In this document: positions 47,308 through 58,940 of the stretch, one piece after another
Position numbering within the stretch: the stretch's first letter is position 1
Layout of the letters: each line of letters opens with the position of its first letter
Origin: Quillaja saponaria
Lineage: Eukaryota; Streptophyta; Magnoliopsida; Fabales; Quillajaceae
Direction of reading: 5' to 3'
NCBI GenBank assembly: GCA_029379385.1
Contig: CM055606.1
Coordinates: forward strand, 5,270,001-5,334,000
DNA length: 64,000 bases
Made by a program: the position numbers and the translations under genes
The notes under the pieces: model-generated
Seen by the model: the letters and a program-made list of their open reading frames with translations, nothing else
The model's database searches: none
What the model was told of the DNA's origin: nothing

Positions 47308-48309
47308 GACAGTCAAACTTCTATACGTTTTTTCTAGGATACCGGCTTCTCTAGTTTCTGTGTGCTAGTTTTATGTGGCATACTGCTGTGAAGGCACTAA
47401 TTTTAATGGTATTGTTAGGTTTTACTTGAATGAAATTTTTTTTTTTTTTTTTCCCTAGCTACTACATTTATTTTATGATTTTCCTATTCTTAATGACGGG
47501 AGGATAAACAAACTATCCCTTATTTCGGACTAGTTGCATGACATGCAAGCGTAGGTAAACCAATAATCTTACACACAAGTTGGTGGGGAATGAAGATATG
47601 CATCATTGGGATATAATTTGAGATTATTAGATTTTAGGGATTTAATTAGTAATATGCTAGTAGACTTACTGTTATGCTTGTGTCCTAGGTTTTAGGGTGT
47701 GTCATATACTGTGAAGCACCGATACTGGATATGAGTATCTAACATAAGAATTTTCTAATTTTTTAAAAATAAAGATACAATATGCTCTTGATACGTTTAA
47801 TTAAATAATTTTGAAAATTTATTATATATAAAAATCATAAATAAATTAAGAAAACTTACTATAAAAATGCATTAAGTATTTGTAATAAGCTTTTTATTTT
47901 TTATCTTGGCATGGTATTTTGTTGGATTTTTTTGTTTTTTTGTTTTTGTTAGTAATCATTAACTAATAAATACTTAATCTATGTTTATTTTAGTTAATTT
48001 TAAGATTTATTTATTTGTTAATGTTAATATAAACCCAATTATTTGATAAAAAAAATAAATTCAAGTAACTAGGATTTGCAAGGAAACCATATTGTGTACT
48101 TGAAATGGTCCACTGCATTTTGGGCCTAGTACCAAAGATAAGTCCACAATTAAAAATAGAGGACAACGAGAAAGAGGAAATTAACAAAAAAAAAATAAAG
48201 AAAAAAATAAAAAAAGAAAGGTAAAAGAAAAAGAGAAGTAGTTTTGAATTATAGAGAGAGATCGGTCACTAGAGGAAGAGGACCAGCTGCAAAGGAGTAA
48301 CAAGAAGGT
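47308..48309. other. Intergenic, no gene seen
   Basis: AT-rich with T-runs and A-runs. The A-rich, purine-rich sequence at 48170-48240 lies directly before the LINE ORF1 remnant and may be the LINE 5' region. Confidence 0.4.
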
Positions 48310-48728
48310 GAAAATGGGGAATAGTTTGAATATCAGGACCTATGAGATCTCCCTAGGGGGTGAGGAAAGCAAGAAACCATCGTATAAGGAATCTATAGGG
48401 GTGAACCTAGTAGGGGAAATAATGGATCGCAAGGAGGTTAATGAGGCTAAGGAAGGTGAGATCACTGACTTGGATAATGAAGATTGATGAACAGGACAAT
48501 GATAAGAGTGATGAATGTCCTTTTATAACTCTCACAAAGGAGAAGAAAAGGATACGTCAACCTTGGCATGATTTTGTGATCATCAAACTGTTAGGAAAAC
48601 GAATTGAATACAATTTTCAGTGCAAAAAATTGTATCAAATCTGGAAGTCCTCAAAGTGATTGACTTAGGGAATGATTTTTTCCTTGTCAGGTTCTCTTAG
48701 AGACTTGATTTGGATTTTGTGTCGCATG
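48310..48728 (+). pseudogene. LINE ORF1, first part (DUF4283-type), interrupted
   Basis: The frame at 48441-48659 and its continuation read PFITLTKEKKRIRQPWHDFV, IIKLLGKRIEYNF, then after a frame change KVIDLGNDFFLVRFS and LDLDFVSH. This is the N-terminal nucleic-acid-binding domain (DUF4283) of plant L1-type LINE ORF1. It carries a stop (TAG) in the RFS*RLDLDF stretch. The coding sequence breaks at 48728, where the LTR element begins, and continues in the same sense at 57811 with the expected next block (GGPWLILDHYLM). Confidence 0.85.
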
Positions 48729-48896
48729 TGTTAACATAGAAAAATACCCTATCCAATAATGATATGCCACGTGACACAAATGACATTTATGCATAACTGA
48801 CAAACACACATAAATTATAACATAATTACCTTATCAATTTTATATCATACATTATTATCGCCCATTATTATATAACAGACTAATCTGAATTATAAC
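48729..48896 (+). repeat. 5' LTR, left part (split by copia)
   Basis: Matches 57276-57442 of the 3' LTR up to the copia target site AATTATAAC. It continues at 53586. Confidence 0.92.
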
Positions 48897-49120
48897 TGTT
48901 AGAGTGTAAATATAGGCAGCTTAATTAATGAGTCAAATTTCCTTATTTATAGTTTCTTTCCTTATTTCTAGTTTCCTTATTTATGTGTAATTTTTATTTC
49001 GTATTTGGTTGATATTTAGTCTAGGTTCACTATGTTAGGTTAAACACTTTAGCCTATAAATAGAGGCTCCCTCTTGTATATTGAAAATCATCTGAATATA
49101 CATTCTTCTTATATTCAACA
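48897..49120 (+). repeat. 5' LTR of the copia element
   Basis: 224 bp, TGTTAG ... CAACA. It contains a TATA-like CCTATAAATAGAGGC block near 49052-49066 that is probably the promoter. Confidence 0.95.
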
Positions 49121-49139
49121 TGGTATCAGAGCTTAGGGA
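49121..49139 (+). other. Primer-binding site of the copia element
   Basis: TGGTATCAGAGCTTAGGGA begins directly after the LTR. The first 12 bases are the standard site for initiator methionine tRNA. Confidence 0.95.
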
Positions 49140-49248
49140 GAAAAAATCCTAATTTTTATTTTCCGCTGTGTTTCTTTCCAGTGTGTCTCTCTATTATTGC
49201 GTTTCATTCCAGCAGTACGATTATTGTTCATCGGGGTACTGTTCATCG

Positions 49249-50288
49249 GTATGTCTACCTCTGAAAAATCTGAAATTGGTATGTCAAAACTTAATAATTT
49301 TACATCTGTGTTTTCTGGATCCCCTGTTATTACTATTGAGAAATTGAATGGATCTAATTATTTGTCTTGGGCTGCATCTGTTAAGTTTATGGTTTCTAGG
49401 ATAGGGATATGAAAATCATCTCACAAAATCATTGGCTGATATTCCAACCATTGAACAACTCAATTGGAAAAAGATCGATGCCCAATTATGCAGTTTACTC
49501 TGGGCATCCATTGAACCTTCTATACTGCAGATTTTTTGGGTATAAGACATGTTTTGAATTATGGAAACGGGCCTAGAAGTTTATACACTAATGATATCTA
49601 ACGTTTTTACACTATGGTTTCTAATCTGTTGAATCTAAAGCAGGTTGATCAGGATATGTCCACCTATTTGGGCAAGATTCAGAATGTCAAAGTTGAATTT
49701 GCTAAAATATTACCTCTTACCACTGATCTGGCTGACCAAGAGACACAAAGGGACAAGCTATTCATGATTCTCACTATATATGGCCTTTGAGCTGATCTTG
49801 ATCTAGTTCGCCATCAGATATTAGCTAGTCCTACTATTCCTTCCATGGAAGAAGTGTTTGCTCAGTTGTTACAGTATCTCATCTCCGATAGTAACACATG
49901 TTGAGAATCCATCTCCTGATTCTTCAGTATTGATCTCTCACTCTAGTACTCGCGGAGGTCGTGGTCGAGGAGGTCGGGGTCAGTGGACATCCCCAGTGCA
50001 CTCATTGTAACAGGATGGGTCATATCAGAGAAAAGTGTTACCAACTAATTGGTTATTCGAGTACTACAGCTAATATTATTCAATCAGCCAATTCACTTGA
50101 AGTTTCACCATCTAAAGACAAGCCTCTTAATGTCTCATTATCAGCTACTGAATATGATAAGTTCCTACAGTATCAAGCTACTCAACAATCTTCTCATGAT
50201 AATTCTGTCGCTTGCCTCTCTCAGACCTCTTCTGACACTTGGATTCTTGATTCTGGTGCCTCTGATCACATATCTGGTAATCCCTAAA
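49249..50288 (+). pseudogene. Copia gag and protease (broken)
   Basis: The probable gag start is near 49249 (MSTSEKSEIGMSKLN). VITIEKLNGSNYLSWAASVK is the conserved entry of copia gag. A frameshift near 49410 and further breaks follow. A Gly/Arg-rich piece (RGGRGRGGRG near 49950) leads to a zinc knuckle C-x2-C-x4-H-x4-C at 49997-50038 (CTHCNRMGHIREKC). The protease motif Asp-Ser-Gly-Ala is at 50249-50260 (WILDSGASDHISG), catalytic residues kept, and the frame stops at 50285-50287. Confidence 0.9.
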
Positions 50289-53200
50289 CTTTTTTCTAGT
50301 ATAAGTAATCCATCATCACTTTCCAGTGTCACTATAGCTAATAGGTTCCACAACCATTGCTAAACGTATAGGTCAAGCTACACCATTATCTTCTTTGCCT
50401 TTAGAGGTTGTACTTTATGTCCCTGAATGTTCATTTAGTTTGATTTCTATTAGTCAATTGACTTCGTTCTCTCAATTGTTCTGTCACTTTCATTGATGAT
50501 TCCTTTACTATACAGGACCTGACGTACAGGGACAAACGATTGGCACAGGACGTGAGTCACATGGCCTCTACCATCTTACCACACTACCTACATCTTCAGT
50601 AGCTTACACTACAGATGTGTCACCTATTCTCATTCACAGTCGGTTGGGTCATCCTAGTCTATCTAAGCTTCAGAAGATGGGTCCTCATTTGTCATATCTA
50701 TCATCTTTAAATTGTGAGTCTTGTCAGCTTGGCAAGCACACACGTGTTTTCATTTCCAAAGCATAGTCGTTTTAGAGCAGAGTCTCCCTTTCATCTTGTT
50801 CATACTGATGTTTGGGGTCCTAGTCGTGTTAGTTCATCTTTGGGATTTCAGTATTTTGTAACTTTTATTGATGACTATTCTCGTTGCACATGGTTATTTT
50901 TAATGAAAAATCGTTCTGAGTTATTTTCTATATTCCAACAGTTTTGTGCTGAAATTAAAACACAATTTGATGTTTCTATTCGTATTTTACATAGTGATAA
51001 TGCACGTGAATATTTTTCTACATCATTTCAGTACTTTATGACATCTCAAGGTATGATGCATCAATCATATTGTTCTCACACCCCTCAACAAAATGGAGTT
51101 GCTGAGCGCAAAAACAGACATTAATTGAAACAGCTCGCACTCTATTACTTCATGGTCATGTTCCACTTCGATTTTGGGTTTATGCTGTACTTACTGCATG
51201 CAACCTTATTAATCGCATGCCATCTTCTACATTGCATAATAAAATTTCATATTCTATCATCTTTCCTAATCATTCCTTATATTCACTTCTGCTTCGTATC
51301 ATTTGGTTGCATTTGTTTTGTTCATAATCTAACACCTGGACATGATAAACTCTCTTCCAAATCATTAAAGTGCATCTTATTGGGTTATTCTCACCTTCAA
51401 AAAGAGTATAAATGTTACTGTCCAGATAAGAATCGTTACTTTATCTCCGCTGATGTTACATTTTTTGAGGAATCTTCATTCTTTCCTTCGACTATTCCCG
51501 AGTCACCTTCTATCTCTGAGGCTCTTTCGGTTCCTTATCTTAGACCAAATGACTATGTATCATCTGCACCACTACCTGATCTTCCAGCAGACACTGTTGA
51601 TGTACCTGATGACTCACCTTCTGTCCCAACACCTTCCCGTGCCTCGGATCTTGCTTCACCATCTATTTTAGGAAGAGGTACTAGTTCAACTCGAAATCCT
51701 TATCCTATTTATACTTTTTTGAGTTATCGTCGTTTATCTTCACTCTATTATGCATTTGTCTCCTCTTTGTCTTCTATTTCTGTTCCAAAGTCCACTAGTG
51801 ATGCTCTTGCTCATCCCGGGTGGCGGCAGGCCATGATTGATGAAATGAACAGCCTTACATACTAATGGTAGTTGGGAACTAGGTCTCTCTACCTTCTGGA
51901 AAATCCACTGTTGGCTGTAAATGGGTATACACTGTAAAAGTTCATCCAGATAGTTCTGTTGATCGCTTAAAGGCTAGATTGGTAGCAAAAGGCTACACTC
52001 AGGTCTATGGTGTGGATTATTCAGAAACTTTCTCTCCCGTAACTAAAATTACACTCTGTCAGAGTATTTATATCTCTAGCTGCTATTTTTGATTGGCCAC
52101 TCTATCAATTGGACATTAAAAATGCTTTCTTACATGGTGACCTTGATGAAGAAGTCTTTATGGAGCAATCCACCTGGTTTTGTTGCTCATGGGAGAGTCC
52201 GGTATGGTGTGTCAATTGAAAAAGTCTCTATATGGCTTAAAGCAATCTCCTAGAGCTTGGTTTGGTAGATTCAGTGAAGTTGTTCTTACTTTTGGCCTTC
52301 AGAGGTGTACTGTATGGTAGAATTCTTTTAATTGTATTTGTGGATGATATTGTGATTACAGGTGATGATAATCATGGGATTCAACAATTGAAATCATTCC
52401 TACAGTCTAAGTTTCAAACTAAAGACTTAGGACAACTAAAATATTTTCTGGGGATTGAGGTTGCAAGATCACAATTGGGTATTTGCCTTTCTCAAAGAAA
52501 GTATTGTCTGGATGTCTTGAGTGATATAGGTATGTTGGATTCCAAACCTGTAGATACTCCTATGGATCCCAACACTAAACTTGTACCAGATGAGGGGGAG
52601 CTACTGACTAATCCTAAGCAATATAGACGTCTTGTTGGTAAGCTAAATTATCTCACAGTCACTAGACTAGATATTGCTTTTGCAACTAGTATAGTTAGCC
52701 AATTTCCTTCTTAGCCTCAAACATCTCTTTGGAATGTTGTTATTCGTATCCTAAGATACCTTAAAACTGCACCCAGAAAGGGATTATTATATAAGAATCA
52801 TGGGCACACTCTAGTTCGAGGACATGGTTGTGGTCATACATTAGTCCATAAACATAATTCTACTCCAGTTCAAGGTTATAGCGATGTTGATTGGGCAGGC
52901 TCTCAATTTGATAGAAGATCTACTACAGGATACTGTATATTTCTGTGTGAAAATCTTGTTTCATGGAAAAGTAAAAAGAAAACTGTTGTTGCAAGATCCA
53001 GTGCTGAATCTGAATATAGGGCCATGACTCATACCACTGCTAAGTTAGTTTGGCTGAAAAATCTATTAGACGAACTTGGATTTCAGCACTCACAGCCTAT
53101 GGAGTTAGTATGTGATAATCAAGCTGCATTACATATTGCATCAAATCCAGTCTTTCATGAACGAACAAAACATAAAGAAGTAGACTGTCATTTCGTTCGT

Positions 53201-53347
53201 GAGAAGCTTATGGATAATACAATCAAGACTACATATGCAAAATCAGAAGATCAAATAGCATAATTATTCACAAAATCTTTAACAGGAAACCGATTGCGAT
53301 ATCTATGCAACAAGCTTGGAACATATAATCTTTATGCTCCAGCTTGA
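50289..53347 (+). pseudogene. Copia pol: integrase, RT, RNase H (broken)
   Basis: The integrase core (50714-51124) keeps the catalytic triad: Asp in HTDVWGP (50807), Asp in HSDNARE, and Glu in QNGVAERKN, with the D-35-E spacing. A frameshift follows at 51122. The linker frame runs to 51865 (LKCILLGYSHLQKEYKCY). RT starts near 51868 ([25 protein letters not shown]), has frame breaks near 52060-52260, and keeps the active site as FVDD (52337-52348), followed by KDLGQLKYFLGIEV and VGKLNYLTVTRLDI. RNase H keeps SDVDWAGS, SSAESEYRAM and CDNQAALHIASNPVFHERTK. An extra piece of about 57 bp sits near 52818-52874, within the LLYKNHGH to VQGYSDVDW region. The terminal stop is TGA at 53345-53347. Confidence 0.92.
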
Positions 53348-53355
53348 GGGAGGAG
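53343..53355 (+). other. Polypurine tract of the copia element
   Basis: TTGAGGGAGGAG directly precedes the 3' LTR; it overlaps the pol stop codon. Confidence 0.85.
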
Positions 53356-53580
53356 TGTTAGAGTGTAAATATAGGCAGCTTAATTAGTGAGTTAAATTTC
53401 CTTATTTATAGTTTCTTTCCTTATTTCTAGTTTCCTTATTTATGTGTAATTTCTATTGCGTATTTGGTTGATATTTAGTCTAAGGTTCACTATGTTAGGT
53501 TAAACACTTTAGCCTATAAATAGAGGCTCCCTCTTGTATATTGAAAATCATCTGAATATACATTCTTCTTATATTCAACA
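53356..53580 (+). repeat. 3' LTR of the copia element
   Basis: 225 bp, differing from the 5' LTR by four substitutions and a one-base insertion. Confidence 0.95.
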
Positions 53581-53585
53581 ATAAC

Positions 53586-53945
53586 TTTCATCACTAATAT
53601 TATAACGGACACCATTATCGCCCATTATTATATAACGAACGTTATTATCGTTCATTATTATTGTAACAGACATCATTATTATATGAAACAGATATCATTA
53701 TTATTGTAACGGACGTCATAATTAATGTGATTAATACAACTCCTATATAAAGAGGCTCAAAACCTCAAAAGAAAATAGGTTATTCTGTACAACTAATACC
53801 TTTATAGCTTTTCAGCTTATTTACTCTAATTATACTGACTTTGGCATCGGAGTTTTTCCAGATCCAGAGGATCGCCATTTTCACATATTGCAGGTCAGAT
53901 TGCTACGTGGATGACACCTTAGCTTGGTCAAATCCAGACTTAACA
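53586..53945 (+). repeat. 5' LTR of the LARD-like element, right part
   Basis: Continues the LTR after the copia insertion and its duplicated ATAAC. It contains the CTATATAAAGAGGCTC promoter-like block (53732-53747) and GGCATCGGAGTTTTTCC near 53842. Ends ACTTAACA. Confidence 0.92.
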
Positions 53946-53964
53946 TTGGCGCCGTCTGTGGGGA
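53946..53964 (+). other. Primer-binding site of the LARD-like element
   Basis: TTGGCGCCGTCTGTGGGGA begins directly after the LTR end. This type of site is typical of Tat-side Ty3/gypsy elements and differs from the initiator-Met site of the other elements here. Confidence 0.85.
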
Positions 53965-56449
53965 CCTAATTGATTTGGGTTTTTTGATCCTAAAATTGAT
54001 AAATTCGCTTATCAAATTTTCACACCCAATAACACCAAAATACCTATACAACACTTGCCTAGAAATTCTAGTCATTGAGCCACCAAGATGGCCATCACCC
54101 GAGTTCTCACACGCTCCCACACTTGTCTACAAATCATTGAAATGCTAGCCTAAATTGTCCAGATTCATATCTAGTTGAACTCAGGTATGCTTAAACAATA
54201 AAAAAAAATACAATTACTGCTTTTTGCATGTAGGGCCTCGAGTTAGCTCATTCCAATTAGGCATAGAAATATACATATAAGACTTGTTAATGTTTTCACG
54301 TGGACTTTCAAAAATCTAAGTTTGGCCATTAGGGAAGCACCTGGGCTTGGCCATTTAATGTATAACGTTTTAATTTGGAATTTCTCAACTCTAAATTGAC
54401 CGTTGGAGAACAATTAATTGGCAATTTCAAAGGCACAATTTCCAATTTATTTAGTTAACTAATTATTACTAGATAGTTATGCTAAATTATAGCATTTACG
54501 TTCACAATATTACAGATTGAAACTTGGATTATGCTCGTCCTATGTACAATAACTTGCCTGATATGCTACATGATTTCTAAAAATTTCCATGATGGTTGGT
54601 GTTTAAGGTGGGTTGTGTGAATGGTATTTGTATATGCCTAGCTAGATTCAATTTATTTCAAGATAATTGCAAACTGGCATCCTCTTATAGTTGCCTTCTA
54701 AAAAATTATTAAGTTGATGTGATTAGATAATATATTTGACTCATGTCTGAGCTTGATTCTGTATATGTCTCAATTCATCTCTTCTTGCCTAATTACGCCT
54801 TGCATTAAAATAAATTACTTATAATATAATTATTTATGAACTTATGTTCTAAGTCCATGCTTGATTTTTATCAAGACCTTCTGTAAACATACTTTGCAAT
54901 TAGTTGTCTCACCGAAAGATGAAACTAAAAGGCACACAAGAAAGCTATCTGAAAATCTGTGGAGATCCAGCCCAAACCAGGTTTGAGTAATTTCTATTTG
55001 GTCCATTTATTTTGATAAATTTTATATTTGCCACAAATATTTTACATATTTATAAAAAATGGCCCAAAAGGTTTAATTTACAATTTTGACCCATTTATAT
55101 ATTGCTAATATTCGACCCAAAACGTTGTATAATTGGCCCAACACTTTAGTAATTTACAGAATTACTATACAAGTTTTCATATTTTTTTTATGTACGTCCT
55201 TAAGTGCATAATAATTGCATAAATGTTTTGGATAATTGTATATGGACTCCCAGGCTTTTATATTCTCATATAAATGACCTATAAGATAATAAATAATCAC
55301 AAATAGGTCCTTAAATTCTATATTTCATATAAATGGCCTAATTAATTTTTAAATTGTTTGAATATGTCCTTAGACTTTAAAATTGCAAGTTTACAAAATA
55401 TATGTAAGTATCCATATTAAAAAACAAGTAAAAATTATAAATGATTATGCATAAAATATGCTTGGTTGATATGCCTTTTTAATACAAATTTGTAGCCTTA
55501 CAATCAGCATTTACAAATTGCTTATTAAAATATTCTTAAATTTCATTAATTACCTACTTAAATGCTCATGAAAGAGAAAAAATGCATGCTAAATGTGCAT
55601 TATATTATAACCACAAATGTGATTGAATGTCAAATTCTTAAATTTGAATATAATGCCTCTTAATTTTATATTAAATTGCCTAAGTGATTTGTTGCTCATC
55701 AAAGAAACATAACATATGTCTTAAATTAACATTTTTTTGCCTATTAAATTCATTTTGAATCCCTTTAATTGGCTATATAAATTGTCATTAAAAATATATC
55801 TATCTTGACTTTGTATTTGTGATCAAATTCTTAAATTTGTATGTTTCTTATAACTGCAAATATAAATTAAAATCTCTATTCATTGATCATTAATAAATGC
55901 TCTTAAATTCATTTTACATTCTTATAATTGTAAATATGATTAATATAACATTTGAATTTTTCCTTGTGATTGAAAGTACGATTAAATTGTTCAATTGCAT
56001 ATTAACTACGTTTTGAATTTCATTAATTGACTATTTAAATTGTCATTAATATATATATATATATATATATATTTATTTATATTTCTTGAATTTGTATTAT
56101 GTTTTCACATTCTTAAATCTGTATTATATTTCTTATAACTTTAAATACAAATTAAAAACTCTATTTATTGGTTTTTAATATGATTTAAATATCATACAAT
56201 CATGTTTGCTCACATGAAATTACTTAATTATAGTCAATTATTGACCATTGAATAGCTATTATATATTTTATATAAATATTGATTTATTGTTATAATAGCT
56301 TACATGTATTGCATAATTGCTTAAATTGTGTTGTAAATTTTATTAAATGCCTATACAAGGGGAAAAGAATAGGCAAATTTGCCTAAATTTTTTATGTACT
56401 CAAGAGTCATCAACTTGACTATACAATACACCGTGAGCGGTAAACTCAA
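53965..56449 (+). other. Non-coding interior of the LARD-like element
   Basis: AT-rich with no gag-pol remnants. It opens with a possible vestigial gag start at 54088. Two diverged copies of a segment of about 260 bp follow each other at about 55745-55999 and 56005-56200; shared blocks are AAATTGTCATTAA, TTTCTTATAACT and CAAATATAAATTAAAA. Confidence 0.7.
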
Positions 56450-57010
56450 ACAAGAACTCAAAGCAATCAAAGAGCTAAGTGCTCAACTCAATCAAAGATC
56501 AAAAAGCCAAGAGCTTAACACAATCAAGGAGCCAAGAGCTCAAAGCAATCAAAAAGCCAAGAGCTCAAAACAATTCAAAAAGCCAAGAGCTCAAAGCAAT
56601 CAAACAGCCAAGAGCTCAAAGCAATCAAACAGCCAAGTGCTCAATTCAATCAAAGAGCTAAGTGCTCAACTCAATTAAAGATTAAAAAGTAAAGAGCTCA
56701 ACTTAATCAAGGAGCCAAGAGCTCAAAACTACTCAAAGAGCCAAGAGCTCAAAACAATCAAAGAGCCAAGAGCTCAATTCAATCAAAGAGCCAAGAACTC
56801 AAAGCAATCAAAGAGCCAAGAGCTTAAAACAATCAAAGAACCAATAACTTAATTCAATCAATGAGCCAAGAGCTTAAAGCAATCAAAGAGCAAAGTGCTC
56901 AACTCAATCAAAAAGCAAAGAGCTAAGAGCTCAACTCAATCAAGGAGCCAAGAGCTCAAATCAATCAAGGAGCCAAGAGCTCAACTTAATCAAAGAGCCA
57001 ATAGCTCATC
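56450..57010 (+). repeat. 24-bp minisatellite, about 23 copies
   Basis: Unit like AAGAGCCAAGAGCTCAAAGC plus AATC, with variants (CAAGGAGCC, CAACTC, AAAACAATTC). The period of 24 is divisible by three, so two plus frames stay open for 60-100 codons and encode eight-residue repeats such as KEPRAQSN. A degenerate tail with GAGCTAAGAGCTCATC words runs to about 57200. It lies in the 3' interior of the LARD-like element, where Tat-type elements often carry tandem repeats. Confidence 0.9.
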
Positions 57011-57261
57011 AAATGAAAAGGGCGAGTTCAGATCTACCCTACAACAACAACAAAAAACGAGCTAAGAGCTCATCAAAAAGAAAGGATGAGCTAAGGACTA
57101 CCCTAGAAATAAAATAAATGAATGAGCTAAAAGCTACCTTTGACAAATTGAGCTAATGTAGCACATAAAAAGCACACAAAACAAGCTCAAGTCTGCAAAT
57201 AAATTCAAAAATAAATCAGTCCCTGTAGATACATTTCAGTTCGTGAATATACGCATTGGTT

Positions 57262-57275
57262 TTTTCGGGGACAAG
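57262..57275 (+). other. Polypurine tract of the LARD-like element
   Basis: TTCGGGGACAAG directly precedes the 3' LTR, following a T-run. Confidence 0.75.
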
Positions 57276-57805
57276 TGTTAACATAGGAAAATACCTATCC
57301 AATAATGATATGTCATGTGATACAAATGACATATATGCATAACTGACAAAGCACATAAATTACAACATAATTACTTTATCAATTTTATAACATACACTAT
57401 TATTGCCCATTATTATATAACGGACTAATCTGAATTATAACTCTCACCATTAATATTATAACGGACACCATTATCGCCCATTATTATATAACAGACGTCA
57501 TTATTGCCCATTATTATTATTATAATGGACGTCATTATTATATGAAACGAATGTCATTATTATTGTAACGGACGTCATAACTATTGTGATTAACACAACT
57601 CCTATATAAAGAGGCTCAAAACCTCAAAAGAAAAGGGGTTATTCTCTACAACTCATACTATTTATAGCTTTTCAGCTTATTTACTCTAATTATATTGACT
57701 TTGGCATCAGAGTTTTCCCAGGTCTAGATAACCAACCTTTTCACATATTACAGGTTAGATTGCTACGTGGAGGACACCTCAGCCTGGTCAAATTTAAACT
57801 TAATA
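57276..57805 (+). repeat. 3' LTR of the LARD-like element
   Basis: 530 bp, starts TGTTAACATAGG and ends ACTTAATA (the 5' LTR ends ACTTAACA). It is uninterrupted and shows the pre-insertion state of the copia target site at 57438-57442. Confidence 0.92.
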
Positions 57806-57810
57806 ACATG

Positions 57811-58450
57811 GAGGTCCATGGCTAATTCTCGATCACTACCTCATGCTAGAAGATAGGAACCGAATTTTGATCATCTGATGGAAAATACAGACAAAGTTGT
57901 AGTTTCGGTACGGTTGCCAAGAATCCCAATTGAATATCTTAAGGAACGTCTCTTAAAGAAGATGGCCAAAAGACTTGGAGAACCATTAAAGTGTGATAAG
58001 ACAAGCAGCATCGAAGAATATGTGTGGAGTTGGATCTCATTAAACCATTGAAATAAAATACAAACTACAAAAACAAATATGACGTTTTAAATGTGAAGGG
58101 TGGGTTATATGGTCATGTAACATAATTATGTTCACACGTAACTAAACAATCAAGAGAAGAGCAAGATGAGGAATATGTTGCAAGGGCAGCCATGGAGAAA
58201 GTTGACCACCAGTGGACTGAAACACTAATGGTTCCGTCGTCAAGAAGGGGTATCAGATATGGTGATTGGATGCTAGTCAAAAAAAGTCAACATGGAGCTA
58301 GGGCAAAGGGTATGTTAGGTAAGAATAATAAAATGGTATATAGGTATGGATATAACCCCTAAAATCAAGGGCATCATATTAGGGGAAATAATCATGGAGG
58401 ACAAGAAGAAGGAATAATTAATGTCACTTGGTACAGAATCCTAGGAGGGC
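57811..58450 (+). pseudogene. LINE ORF1, second part
   Basis: Resumes the ORF1 interrupted at 48728: GGPWLILDHYLM, then after a frame change EPNFDHLMENTDKVVVSVRL and PRIPIEYLKERLLKKMAKRL, the typical second half of the plant L1 ORF1 domain, followed by GEPLKCDKTSSIEEYV. A degenerate zinc-knuckle block (CEGWVIWSC near 58098-58124) and the conserved RYGDWMLVKK block (near 58256-58285) follow. Stops and shifts are frequent. Confidence 0.85.
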
Positions 58451-58940
58451 AGATTAATAACACAGAAAAGGAGGAACCAAGTAGCAAATATAGAAAGTCA
58501 AGCAATTTTTGAAAAAGGCATAGTTACAAAAACTCATAGAGTTATTGCACAGGCACAAATAAGGGAACAAAAGAAAACGGTTCCAACTTTGGTGGAGACT
58601 GCCACTGATTTCATGTTCTCTGAAGATTATATTAGTATAAGGACTCTGTATGAAGATGTTACGGGCCAAAGAAGGAACACTAATGGGCTTCATATTGGCC
58701 TTGACCATGGCCTAACTAAAGGATTATCATAAATGGGTAGCAGATATTTAAAGACAAAATGAAGGGTACAAATGATTACAAGATATGTAATGGAATGGTC
58801 CAATGTTCTCCCAGTGCCTCTAATGCTGAGTGCACCCCTACGCTTGTAAACAATAAGTACCGTTCAAAGGACTTCCCTATGGTCGATGATGGGCACATGG
58901 AGGATGATGGTTATACAAGGAATCAAGAAGATTGGAAGTA
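58451..58940 (+). other. Decayed LINE ORF1 tail and ORF1-ORF2 spacer
   Basis: In-frame stops are dense. It connects the ORF1 remnant to the endonuclease domain. The minus-strand frames here are chance. Confidence 0.5.

Larger units (their letters stand above)
48897..53580 (+). mobile_element. Ty1/copia retrotransposon, young but broken
   Basis: About 4.7 kb, LTRs of 224 and 225 bp starting TGTTAGAGTG and ending ATATTCAACA. The target duplication ATAAC is perfect (48892-48896 and 53581-53585), and the uninterrupted site exists at 57438-57442 in the other LTR. LTRs differ by four substitutions and one indel, so the insertion is fairly recent. The primer-binding site, gag, protease, integrase, RT and RNase H follow in copia order, with a polypurine tract before the 3' LTR. 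Several stops and frameshifts disable it. Confidence 0.95.
48729..57805 (+). mobile_element. Non-coding LTR element (LARD-like) inside the LINE
   Basis: The 5' LTR starts TGTTAACATAG at 48729 and ends ACTTAACA at 53945. It is split by the copia insertion; without it the LTR is about 528 bp. The 3' LTR at 57276-57805 is 530 bp. A primer-binding site and a polypurine tract are present. The flanks GCATG (48724-48728) and ACATG (57806-57810) differ by one base and fit a 5-bp target duplication; removing the element restores the LINE reading frame. The interior (about 3.3 kb) has no gag-pol, only a possible vestigial gag start (ATGGCCATCACCCGAGTTC at 54088), AT-rich sequence, a local duplication and a minisatellite. 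This is the layout of a large non-autonomous LTR derivative, possibly of the Tat side of Ty3/gypsy, dependent on another element. The two LTRs differ at roughly a dozen sites in the first 167 bp. Confidence 0.88.

Noticed and set aside
49121..49139. Match to tRNA 3' end sequence
   Set aside because: It is the retrotransposon primer-binding site, complementary to initiator Met tRNA, not a tRNA gene. The same applies to 18223-18241.
51453..51671. Plus frame of 72 codons, Leu/His-rich
   Set aside because: It is a shadow of the copia linker region read in another frame.
56450..57010. Regular short repeats that might suggest a CRISPR array
   Set aside because: The 24-bp units are directly adjacent with no unique spacers, and the window is plant nuclear DNA; it is a minisatellite in an LTR element.
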